DNA of 6,075 nucleotides, taken from NCBI GenBank assembly GCA_025929125.1, contig JAICMT010000106.1:1-6075 (forward strand). Direction: 5' to 3'. Of this stretch, positions 1 to 6,061 are shown in pieces. How positions within the stretch are numbered: the stretch's first letter is position 1; every line of letters starts with the position of its first letter. The notes beneath the pieces were generated by a model that was not told where the DNA came from, ran no database searches, and saw only the letters and a program-made list of their open reading frames with translations. A program made the translations under genes and the position numbers. Origin of the DNA: Acidobacteriaceae bacterium. Lineage in GTDB: Bacteria; Acidobacteriota; Terriglobia; Terriglobales; Acidobacteriaceae.

Positions 1-1155
1 CACCTGATGCCGGTCTTGAATCTCGAACATCGCCTTGAACGCAGCCGCGGTGTACGCCGGATACATCGTCCCATTGCGATAATTATTCGCGGGATTCGTC
101 CGCGAGGAGCACGCAGCGCAACCCTCCGGATCGGCTTCGCTCAGAATGATCGGCAACTTCTTGAATTCGGGATAGGAAGTCACAATGGAAAATCCGTGAT
201 CCACATCGGAGAGCTCGTGCGCCAGCCCCATCGTCACATGCCCATTCAGAATGTGCGGCTGTCCTTTGGCATGGAACGAGATGAAGTCCAGCGGAATCGC
301 CTTCCCGTTCACCAGGCTCTTGCCGCTCTTCACATGGTCTAGAAAGCCCTTCAGATATTCCGCAGCATGCGTCCCGGACGGACTCGTCGTCGCCGGCCCG
401 CCCACACGGGCCGTAGGTAGCGCGGATTTCACTCCGGCGGCAGCATAGTCGTACAGCTTGTAATAGTCCTGTGCGGTCCCATGCCAGTAGGAGATATCAG
501 GCTCGTTCCACACCTCGAAGTACCACTGCTGCACCGTCTCGCGCCCGTAGCGCTGCACCAGATGTTGGGTGACCACCCGGATCAGCTCGCCCCACTTCGC
601 ATAATCCTTCGGCGGATTGTTGGAGGCTCCGCTGACCGTGCTCTTCGGATAGTGGACCTGATACTCCGGCCGGTCCGGCAGAGTCGCCGCCAAATCTTTC
701 GGCATAAACCCGAACTCCACCAACGGACGAACTCCTGCCGCCTTGTATTCGTCGAAGATGCCGTCCAGAATCGTGAAGTCGTACACCGGCTTACCCGAGG
801 CATCTTCCTGGTACACGTTGGTCGAGCTGAACTTCAACTCCGCCTTCCCGTTTCCGGATGTCAGCAGATGATGGCTGCGGATGTACACAGGCACCGGCGT
901 CAGGTCGTGAAGCTCGCGCAGTAGCTGCTTGCCGTTGCGCATCGTGGTGTAGTTCGCTTCGTCGAAACCGAACCACGAATACAGCGGCTTGTACGCGCCC
1001 ACTGGCTTGGATATATCGGCCGTGATCTGCACCGGTGTCCCGGTCGGGCCCGCCGGCGGAGGTGGAATCACTCCCTGGGCCGCCGAGGTCAACCAGCAGC
1101 AGACCAGGGCTGCAGGGGCTAAATTTCGAAGTGACGCCGCAAGACGCATATGCAT
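1..1155 (-). CDS. GH39 glycoside hydrolase, probable secreted beta-xylosidase (partial, 3' end outside window)
   Basis: The reading frame is open from 1155 to the window edge: 385 residues, C-terminus missing. Family 39 enzymes are retaining hydrolases (mostly beta-xylosidases, some iduronidases) with a TIM-barrel catalytic domain. The family acid/base motif appears as WYFEVWNEPD with Glu at residue 218. The nucleophile motif is LPIILSEADPEG with Glu340, followed by CAACSSR and an NNYRNGTMYPAY block. The roughly 120-residue spacing of the two glutamates fits the family. Residues 1-27 form an export signal (basic start, hydrophobic core, SAAQG), and a Pro-rich stretch follows, so the mature protein should be periplasmic or extracellular. 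The start ATG at 1155 has AGGAG at 1165-1161 five bases upstream; a second ATG two codons later is possible. About 100-200 residues are probably missing if it has family length. Xylosidase specificity is inferred, not shown. Confidence 0.92.
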   Translation of the reverse strand, partial: MHMRLAASLRNLAPAALVCCWLTSAAQGVIPPPPAGPTGTPVQITADISKPVGAYKPLYSWFGFDEANYTTMRNGKQLLRELHDLTPVPVYIRSHHLLTSGNGKAELKFSSTNVYQEDASGKPVYDFTILDGIFDEYKAAGVRPLVEFGFMPKDLAATLPDRPEYQVHYPKSTVSGASNNPPKDYAKWGELIRVVTQHLVQRYGRETVQQWYFEVWNEPDISYWHGTAQDYYKLYDYAAAGVKSALPTARVGGPATTSPSGTHAAEYLKGFLDHVKSGKSLVNGKAIPLDFISFHAKGQPHILNGHVTMGLAHELSDVDHGFSIVTSYPEFKKLPIILSEADPEGCAACSSRTNPANNYRNGTMYPAYTAAAFKAMFEIQDRHQV

Positions 1156-1165
1156 CCGTTCTCCT
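1156..1165 (-). promoter_or_regulatory. Ribosome-binding site of the GH39 gene
   Basis: On the minus strand AGGAG (1165-1161) lies five bases before the ATG at 1155 and eleven before the in-frame ATG at 1149, which favours the first. Confidence 0.7.
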
Positions 1166-1198
1166 GTTGCGAATCTCAGATTGAGTCTTGGATGAAGC

Positions 1199-1218
1199 GC
1201 TAAAGGTACGACCTTAGC
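1199..1218. promoter_or_regulatory. Inverted repeat, candidate GntR/FadR-type operator
   Basis: The plus strand reads GCTAAAGGTACGACCTTAGC. Arms GCTAA(A)GGT and ACCTTAGC are complementary except for one extra A in the left arm, around a three-base centre. The core GGT-N3-ACC contains GT-N3-AC, the half-site arrangement known for the FadR subfamily of GntR regulators. It overlaps the presumed -10 region of the GH39 promoter, and the adjacent gene encodes such a regulator. Binding is inferred. Confidence 0.5.
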
Positions 1219-1232
1219 ATTTGCCATGTCAA
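1203..1232 (-). promoter_or_regulatory. Candidate promoter of the GH39 gene
   Basis: A perfect -35 box TTGACA is read at 1232-1227 on the minus strand. The best -10 match is weak: TACCTT at 1208-1203 with an 18-base spacer. A start near 1196 would leave a leader of about 40 bases. The weak -10 lies inside the inverted repeat at 1199-1218, so bound repressor would cover it. GH39 could therefore be transcribed on its own as well as by read-through from the GntR gene. Confidence 0.4.
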
Positions 1233-1270
1233 GCTCGGCCAACCACCAATCGACTCTCAACAGCGGCAAA

Positions 1271-2110
1271 TCAGCGCGCGATGGAACGGGTACGGGTCGC
1301 TTTCTTCCGCAGCACCGGCTCCCGCGCGAACGAAGCCCTCTGCACCCGTCCCTCAAACAGACCCTTGTGCAGCCGAACATTATCCGGCTTCTTCTGCCCA
1401 CGCCGGATCAGGGCACGCACATCTTCCAGATGGTCCGTCATCGCCGCTGCTGCCCGCTTGGGGTCACGCTGTTCAATCGCATCCAGAATCGGCCGGTGCA
1501 GCCGGAGTGTATGGTCCACATGGACCACCTGAGCCGTCGTCGCAATCGAGCTAAACATAGCCGTATGGATCGAGTGGAACAATCGGCTTGCCAGCGCATT
1601 GCCGGTCGCGCCGAAGATGGTTCGGTGGAACATCAGGTCCGCGGCAACCACCTGCTGCATGCTGTTCCCCTTCACCTGCATCTCCCGGATGGAGTCCTTC
1701 AGCATCGTGATGTGCTCAAAGGTCGATCGCTCCGCCGCCTTGGCCGCCAGCGCCGGCTCCAGCATCAGCCGCAGCTCCAGCAGGTCCTCCGGCGAAATAT
1801 CATCCAACAGGAACAGGAAGTCCATGGGCATCGCCAGAACATAGCTGCCGTCTTTGCTCAAATACGTTCCGTCGCCCACCTTCTGCGTCACCACCCCCAT
1901 GGTCTCCAGCACCTTCATGGCCTGCCGCAGCGTCGACCGCGCCACGCCGAAGGTTACGGCCAGCTCGCGCTCGGAGGGGAGCAGCGAGCCCGGCGTCAGC
2001 ACGCCGTCCCGCATCAGCTTTTGGAACCGAAGCAGCAGAAGGTTGGTGATGTCTTCCTTCTGTGTCCTCGCGCTGTAACCTGGTCCCTTGGTCGTTCGTG
2101 ATGCCGGCAT
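1271..2110 (-). CDS. FadR-subfamily GntR transcriptional regulator (winged helix + FCD domain)
   Basis: The 279-residue protein has an N-terminal winged helix at about residues 18-85, with the family signature LLPSERELA, then ARSTLRQAMKVLE and a wing VVTQKVGDGTYLS. An all-helical FCD ligand domain follows at about 105-236. FCD metal/ligand residues are visible as Asp158 and His162 (ADLMFH), His205 (LRLHRPIL) and His227 (MTDHLEDV). Such proteins usually repress nearby catabolic genes and release DNA when a small carboxylated metabolite such as a sugar acid binds. The ATG at 2110 has GGGAG (2121-2117) six bases upstream. The GH39 gene begins 115 bases downstream in the same direction behind a GT-N3-AC inverted repeat, which makes it the likeliest target. 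Odd feature: about 43 residues follow the FCD domain and are unusually rich in Arg/Lys. The family call is firm; the effector is unknown. Confidence 0.93.
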   Translation of the reverse strand: MPASRTTKGPGYSARTQKEDITNLLLLRFQKLMRDGVLTPGSLLPSERELAVTFGVARSTLRQAMKVLETMGVVTQKVGDGTYLSKDGSYVLAMPMDFLFLLDDISPEDLLELRLMLEPALAAKAAERSTFEHITMLKDSIREMQVKGNSMQQVVAADLMFHRTIFGATGNALASRLFHSIHTAMFSSIATTAQVVHVDHTLRLHRPILDAIEQRDPKRAAAAMTDHLEDVRALIRRGQKKPDNVRLHKGLFEGRVQRASFAREPVLRKKATRTRSIAR

Positions 2111-2255
2111 ACGGTGCTCCCATCAGGTGAAACTCGGTCCATTTTGCGAATGGGTGGTTCAGCCATCGATACTACCGCGTTCAGGGGCAAAAGTTCGGGC
2201 ACCCACGGGCAAATCTATCTACTTTGAATGTCTTAGCTCATGTGACTCTGCCGTT

Positions 2256-2272
2256 TTGCGCATAATTCGCAA
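2256..2272. promoter_or_regulatory. 17-base near-perfect palindrome upstream of the GntR gene
   Basis: TTGCGCATAATTCGCAA pairs at seven of eight positions around a central A. It lies about 145-160 bases before the GntR start codon. Its size and symmetry suit a dimeric regulator. It does not share the GT-N3-AC core of the GH39 repeat, so it may bind a different protein. Confidence 0.35.
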
Positions 2273-2296
2273 TGCCGTTTGCACCACCCGCTCCAG

Positions 2297-2318
2297 GCTG
2301 TGTCTGACCCACACCAGC
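2297..2318. promoter_or_regulatory. Imperfect inverted repeat downstream of a TTGACA box
   Basis: On the plus strand, arm GCTGTGT (2297-2303) and arm ACACCAGC (2311-2318) are complementary apart from one inserted C. The spacer holds a GTC-A-GAC-like centre on the minus strand, which again gives GT-N3-AC. It lies just downstream (minus strand) of TTGACA at 2333-2328, resembling the layout in front of the GH39 gene. It could be a site for autoregulation by the GntR protein. Confidence 0.3.
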
Positions 2319-2368
2319 TAAAAACCTTGTCAAGCCCCAAAGAACCCCGGAAATCCAGCAACCCATGC

Positions 2369-2402
2369 CACATCAGCGACTTACGCCAACAATTTTGATG
2401 TG
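2369..2402. repeat. Inverted repeat with perfect 7-base arms
   Basis: CACATCA (2369-2375) and TGATGTG (2396-2402) are exact reverse complements separated by 20 bases. The loop itself contains a short GCG/CGC pair. No T-run follows on either strand, so it is not an obvious terminator. Confidence 0.4.
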
Positions 2403-2434
2403 ACAGGAGTTATGTCCCATCTTCTATACTGGAA

Positions 2435-2487
2435 TTAGGGGCAGAGTTCCTTCCGCGACGTTTGGCGGATCGCAACAGCTCCCCTAA
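2435..2487. repeat. 53-base extended imperfect hairpin
   Basis: Nested complementary blocks are TTAGGGG (2435-2441) with CCCCTAA (2481-2487), GTT (2446-2448) with AAC (2474-2476), and TCCGC (2452-2456) with GCGGA (2465-2469), closing an eight-base loop. The internal loops are nearly symmetric. This is the strongest secondary-structure element in the gene-free region and could fold as RNA from either strand. Confidence 0.45.
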
Positions 2488-2535
2488 GTACCTGATCCAG
2501 GCTATTTTAGGCACAAACCTTCTGGATGGAATACT

Positions 2536-2574
2536 TTAGCGGCATACCCCCGTCGCTAACTTCCTGAAATCAGG
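2536..2574. repeat. Two adjacent short inverted repeats
   Basis: TTAGCG (2536-2541) pairs with CGCTAA (2554-2559) around 12 bases. Directly beyond lies CCTGAAATCAGG (2563-2574), a small self-complementary hairpin. They lie about 70-110 bases past the stop codon of the HemD-GAF-ANTAR gene. They may help end or stabilise that transcript, but no T-run follows on the minus strand. Confidence 0.3.
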
Positions 2575-2645
2575 CAGGTTGTCGCCAAGATACCCGTGGG
2601 GTGCCTGCTGTCGCCGTGTCATCGGAATGGCCAGGTACGGTCCGC

Positions 2646-4355
2646 TCAGCCGGCAGCCTTTTCGTTGATCGCCGGATATGGCTTGATCTTCCTGAGGTCT
2701 TCGCTCAGAAGAATCGCCTCGGCGATCTCACGCATGGACTTGCGGCGCTGACGGCTCTCGCGCTGCATCAGCCGGTAAGCCTCGGCTTCATCGATCGAGA
2801 GCTCGCGCTGCAGCACTCCCTTGGCGCGATCGACCGCCTTGCGGGTTTCCAGCCGGTCGGAGAGGGCGACATTCTCGCTTTCCAACCGGGCGCGCTCAAT
2901 CTCCGCGCCCACCAGAAAGCCAACCGTGGAGAGCAGCCGGACCTCCTCTTCACTGTGACGGTAAGAGAGCCGGTGCTGCAGATTGATCACGCCGACCACT
3001 CGGCTCGCACACAAAATCGGCGTGCTCAGAATGGCTTCAAACGCGTCTTCCGGCACGTTCTTGAACGGAATGAATCGGGGATCGTCCGATGCCTTGGAAG
3101 CGATAGCGACGGGCTCGCGATGCTCGGCTACCCAGCCGGTAATTCCCTGCCCCATCTTGAGGTCCAAGCGGTCGATCAAATCGGAGTGCGGATTGCGCGA
3201 GGCGCGAAGCACGAGTTTGTCGTTATCCAGAACGTAGATAAAACAGGAGTCGCACGGGATAACCGTGGTGACGAACTCAACGATCCGGTCAAGAACGACA
3301 TGCAGCGGATCGGCTGCAGCGATTCGGCTGCTGATCTCATGTAGAAAATCGATGGACTCGAGACCGTCGCGGAACCCAGCCATCGTGGAAGTCGATTCCT
3401 GTACCTTTCGGACGCGGGTGCGGGTGGACTCCATGGTCGAGATCGAGGCAGGAGATGTCGGATCAACCGGCTGCTCTTCCGGCAGAAGGTCTGGACCGAG
3501 CGACGCGGCACGCTTCCGCTTTTGTTCCAGCACCTGATGCGCGTACTGCGCCGCCTCGTTGACCAGGAAGCCGAGTTTGGGACGTGAAGGCTCGAAATCC
3601 GGCGCAATGCCGTAGTGCAGCAGTTCCGCCGTTGTGGTTGGGCCGACTGAGATAATCGCGATCGATCGCAGGCCGCGCATGAGGTCTGCGACCAGCCCCA
3701 TCTGCTGCGCCACCATCATCAGATGAATCGCCTGAACAGCGGTTGTGAACAGGATGACGTCGATCCCGCCATTGGCAATGGCGTGCACCGTCTCCCGCAG
3801 CGGCTGAAGGTCCGTCGGCAGACCCCATTGGTAGACCGGGACCTTGATGACCTCCGCGGTGCGCTCAGTAAGGCCGGCGAGCAACTCCGGGTTGGAGGCC
3901 CCGTACTCCTGGACCGCGACTCGCAATGAGGCGAGTTCGTCGCCGAACGTTCGGTCCATGGTGCTGAGCACTTCCGTCCAGGTACTGGGCTCCGGAGCAG
4001 TCGCCACGGACTTGACGTTGAGCTCGCGCAGCGCGGACTCGGGTTTCGGACCGCGAGTTACGATTCGGGTCTTGCGCAGCGCCTCCAGAAATGCGGTGCG
4101 ATCCAATTTGCTCTGGACTGTCTCCAGGAGGGCTCGCACGCCCACGCCCGTGAGGAACAGGACAACGTCCACTTCCCCACGCAGCAGCCGGTCTGCGAAT
4201 TCGAAGGCAGCGCGATTCGAGTCGAGCTTGATTTCCCTCATCGCAGGCACAACGAAAGGCTCACCGCCGTAAGTGCGGATTAGCTTTTCGGTTTCTTTAG
4301 CCCGACGGGACTCGAGGGAAAGTACTCGAAGCCCGTCGAAACTCGCATGTGCCAT
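2646..4355 (-). CDS. HemD-like (uroporphyrinogen-III synthase) - GAF - ANTAR fusion regulator
   Basis: The 569-residue protein has three parts. Residues ~8-275 resemble uroporphyrinogen-III synthase: paired segments DVVLFLTGVGVRALLE and DVILFTTAVQAIHLM, then IISVGPTTTAELLHYGI and DFEPSRPKLGFLV. A low-complexity linker (~276-335) leads to a GAF domain (~338-490; GQGITGWVAEHREPVAI, VVGVINLQHR). Residues ~492-555 form an ANTAR domain with the hallmark AVDRAKGVLQ and a closing MREIAEAILL helix. ANTAR domains bind paired RNA hairpins and prevent transcription termination. HemD normally makes the siroheme/heme precursor; here it may be enzymatic or a sensor. The ATG at 4355 has AGAGGA (4367-4362) before it. 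The gene follows the porin by 85 bases and is probably co-transcribed. A link to nitrate/nitrite assimilation is inferred from other ANTAR and HemD-fusion regulators. Confidence 0.92.
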   Translation of the reverse strand: MAHASFDGLRVLSLESRRAKETEKLIRTYGGEPFVVPAMREIKLDSNRAAFEFADRLLRGEVDVVLFLTGVGVRALLETVQSKLDRTAFLEALRKTRIVTRGPKPESALRELNVKSVATAPEPSTWTEVLSTMDRTFGDELASLRVAVQEYGASNPELLAGLTERTAEVIKVPVYQWGLPTDLQPLRETVHAIANGGIDVILFTTAVQAIHLMMVAQQMGLVADLMRGLRSIAIISVGPTTTAELLHYGIAPDFEPSRPKLGFLVNEAAQYAHQVLEQKRKRAASLGPDLLPEEQPVDPTSPASISTMESTRTRVRKVQESTSTMAGFRDGLESIDFLHEISSRIAAADPLHVVLDRIVEFVTTVIPCDSCFIYVLDNDKLVLRASRNPHSDLIDRLDLKMGQGITGWVAEHREPVAIASKASDDPRFIPFKNVPEDAFEAILSTPILCASRVVGVINLQHRLSYRHSEEEVRLLSTVGFLVGAEIERARLESENVALSDRLETRKAVDRAKGVLQRELSIDEAEAYRLMQRESRQRRKSMREIAEAILLSEDLRKIKPYPAINEKAAG

Positions 4356-4440
4356 TTCCAGTCCTCTTCAAACAGGTTGTGTGAGTTGCTGATTGGCGTA
4401 TGAGAAAGCGGGACTGTAGAACACCATTATATCGGCGTTT
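4356..4440 (-). promoter_or_regulatory. Intergenic leader with TATAAT box and possible RBS-masking pairing
   Basis: On the minus strand a perfect TATAAT lies at 4431-4426. At 17 bases' spacing the -35 is only TTCCAG (4454-4449), three of six, inside the end of the porin gene. Transcription from here would give a leader of about 65 bases. In it, CAGTCC (4416-4411) is the exact complement of GGACTG (4364-4359), which overlaps the AGAGGA ribosome-binding site. This permits a structure that hides the site. A six-base match over this length can arise by chance. Confidence 0.35.
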
Positions 4441-5934
4441 CTACTTGCCTGGAATCGCCTTCTGCTTCACAGTCCAGCGGTAAACAAGCTCGAGATATCC
4501 GTAGTTCGCCTCCGCGCCCGATGGATAGTCGGCGTGGACCACCGAGCGCCCGAAGGAGTGGGAGTAATAGAGGTTGAGGGCCACGGCACGGGTCAGCTGC
4601 ATGTCCGAACTGATATCGACCAGGGTGGCGAAGCTGGAGTGTCCGCCAGAAGGGCGTCCAACATAGCCGAACACCTTGTTGTCGAACGCGCCGCCGCCCT
4701 GGTACCAGAGGTCGTTGGCAGAGGCGAGCTGGAGGAAGTGCACGTCAGATCGGAGCTCGACCTTGCTGGTCGGCTTGTCGATCACCTGAATAAACTCCTC
4801 GCGGCGGTTCATGTCGTTATAGAACGGGAATCGGGCGAAGATGCGCGGAGTGGGAAGCACCTGGAAAAACGTGCTATGCCGGCTGTTGCCGGGAGTACCG
4901 TCTCCTGTCGATCGGAAGAACCCGCCGCGCAACCAGGGCGCAGTCGATATGCGGTCGAAGCGAATACCAGCCTCGGCCAAAGCCGCACCAGCACGATGAT
5001 CGAGCAGCCCCCATTGGCCGTTCTGAAGGACGCCCCAGAGAAGGATGTCCACGCTGCTCGGGCCAATAGGAACGGAGGAGATGAGATCCGCGCCATAAGT
5101 TCCGATTCGGATGTTCTCGTGATCTTTCTGCCGGGCAGCAAGCGCTCGATTGTCCGTCTTAGTTAGTCCGGTGCGTCCATCGTGGTAGCCAGCGGCAAAG
5201 ACTCTCCAAAGCACATGGGACCGTGCCTGGGAGCGGCTGTATTCGAGGTATTGAACGTCGACGTTCAGCTCCGGATTTGCATTCATATTGAAGACGCCTT
5301 GTGTCGGGCGTCCTGCCATTGCGGTGAGATCCCATCCGGTTCGTCCGTAGTGCGCATCAATCCCGTCAAAGCTGCGCTGTCCGTTGGAGAAGCCGAAGTT
5401 TCCGATGAGCCGGTGAGAGACACGGTTGGCCTGCAGCCAGGCGAGCGCGAGATTGGTGGGCTGCATCTCCTGGCCTTCGACGAACTCGAAGCGGCCAAGT
5501 CGGAACGTGCTATCGGGGCCGCTTGCGTGAAAGCGCAGATAGCCCTGACGGAACGAGGCTCCGACTGGCGGTGTGTTATTGCCATTCGCGGCATAATATG
5601 TGCCGCCTAATCCAAGCTGGCCTTGGGCAGCAACGGGAGAGACTGAAGTTGCGGGAACATCGAACACCGCATTCTGCGATCCTTCCAGCAGCCAGTCGAA
5701 GCGGTGTACCCGCTGCGCGACGCTGAAGCGCAGCAACTGCTCCACGTACGGATAGGTCGTCTTGTAGGGCGGATCGCTGTACCACTGGTTTGCATCGACT
5801 CGCAGCCGATCCATGACGTTAATCGTGACGGGAGAGTCTGAGCTCTGCGTGTGAGTTCCGCTTTGTGCGGGCAGTGCGCCGGCGAACATGGATAGCGCCA
5901 GTGCACACAATGAGCCTCTTGTTTTCCAATTCAT
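4441..5934 (-). CDS. Outer-membrane porin, alginate-export family
   Basis: The protein has 497 residues from the chosen start. It begins with a signal peptide (MNWKTRG, hydrophobic core to about residue 20, ALPAQ), so it is exported. The remainder has alternating, aromatic-rich beta strands typical of a barrel. It carries the family block TGDGTPGN (about 343), FFQVLPTPR (about 356) and FARFPFYNDMN (about 366), an early RLGRFEFVEGQE segment (about 145), and a last strand YGYLELVYRW (478-487) near the C-terminus. Alginate-export-type barrels are often annotated for polysaccharide export, but in many non-pseudomonads they probably serve as general or anion uptake porins. The frame extends upstream to a GTG at 5979, but only the ATG at 5934 has GGAGG (5944-5940) five bases before it and yields a clean signal peptide. 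The HemD-GAF-ANTAR regulator follows downstream. Substrate is not deducible. Confidence 0.85.
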   Translation of the reverse strand: MNWKTRGSLCALALSMFAGALPAQSGTHTQSSDSPVTINVMDRLRVDANQWYSDPPYKTTYPYVEQLLRFSVAQRVHRFDWLLEGSQNAVFDVPATSVSPVAAQGQLGLGGTYYAANGNNTPPVGASFRQGYLRFHASGPDSTFRLGRFEFVEGQEMQPTNLALAWLQANRVSHRLIGNFGFSNGQRSFDGIDAHYGRTGWDLTAMAGRPTQGVFNMNANPELNVDVQYLEYSRSQARSHVLWRVFAAGYHDGRTGLTKTDNRALAARQKDHENIRIGTYGADLISSVPIGPSSVDILLWGVLQNGQWGLLDHRAGAALAEAGIRFDRISTAPWLRGGFFRSTGDGTPGNSRHSTFFQVLPTPRIFARFPFYNDMNRREEFIQVIDKPTSKVELRSDVHFLQLASANDLWYQGGGAFDNKVFGYVGRPSGGHSSFATLVDISSDMQLTRAVALNLYYSHSFGRSVVHADYPSGAEANYGYLELVYRWTVKQKAIPGK

Positions 5935-5944
5935 CCCGACCTCC
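5935..5944 (-). promoter_or_regulatory. Ribosome-binding site that fixes the porin start
   Basis: GGAGG (5944-5940) precedes the ATG at 5934 by five bases. The in-frame GTG at 5979 has no such sequence and would put 15 polar residues ahead of the signal peptide. Confidence 0.75.
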
Positions 5945-5972
5945 AAAACGTGCTTACAGATGGATGGATAGC

Positions 5973-6061
5973 GGCTCACGCCCGCATAGCAAGGAGCATG
6001 CGATGCCGGTGAAAAGCCTTCGATTGCTGTCTCTGGAAGACACCTCAGAGCCGTGCTGAGG
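5973..6061 (-). promoter_or_regulatory. Porin leader with three successive potential RNA hairpins
   Basis: Read on the minus strand, hairpin 1 is CCTCAG (6061-6056), loop CACGGCT, CTGAGG (6048-6043). Hairpin 2 starts on the next base: TGTCT (6042-6038), loop TCCAG, AGACA (6032-6028). A larger structure follows: GGC and TCAC (6018-6016, 6012-6009) can pair with GTGA and GCC (5979-5973). It encloses CGCAT (6002-5998) paired with ATGCG (5987-5983). ANTAR proteins recognise two consecutive hairpins with six-base loops having A at 1 and G at 4. Loop 1 contains ACGGCT with that pattern but has one extra C, and loop 2 does not match. The promoter would lie beyond the window edge. Confidence 0.4.

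Larger units (their letters stand above)
2111..2645. other. 535-base gene-free region with several inverted repeats
   Basis: No reading frame here has both a plausible ribosome-binding site and a recognisable protein. The region follows the stop codon of the HemD-GAF-ANTAR gene (TGA, 2648-2646) and precedes the GntR gene, so it must hold the end of one transcript and the promoter of the next. It contains several inverted repeats, listed separately. A TTGACA is read on the minus strand at 2333-2328, but no good -10 sits at the right distance. No clear hairpin-plus-T-run terminator was found on the minus strand. Confidence 0.6.

Noticed and set aside
1226..2101. Long plus-strand open frame opposite the GntR gene
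   Set aside because: It is the antisense shadow of a clear GntR/FCD gene. The translation is His/Arg/Gln-rich with no recognisable domain, as expected for the complement of a GC-rich coding region.
2014..2202. Short minus-strand frame overlapping the GntR start
   Set aside because: It overlaps the GntR coding region in another frame, lacks a ribosome-binding site and resembles no family.
2355..2370. TGGCATGGGTTGCT on the minus strand, resembling a sigma-54 promoter
   Set aside because: The GG and GC elements are eight bases apart instead of ten, which sigma-54 does not tolerate.
2447..2454. GGAAGGAA on the minus strand, reminiscent of the signal-recognition-particle RNA tip
   Set aside because: The flanking bases of the conserved SRP domain (GTCAGGTCC before, GCAGC after) are absent.
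2489..2500. ACCTGATCCAGG resembling the ACCTGATCTGG part of a thiamine-pyrophosphate riboswitch
   Set aside because: The required CTGAGA element and the GGATAAT continuation are missing, and no thiamine gene is near.
2601..3344. 247-codon plus-strand open frame opposite the GAF-ANTAR part
   Set aside because: It is antisense to a well-supported gene, has no ribosome-binding site and shows no recognisable motif.
5935..5979. Upstream GTG start for the porin, adding 15 residues
   Set aside because: It has no ribosome-binding site and places polar residues before an otherwise standard signal peptide; the ATG at 5934 has GGAGG at ideal spacing.
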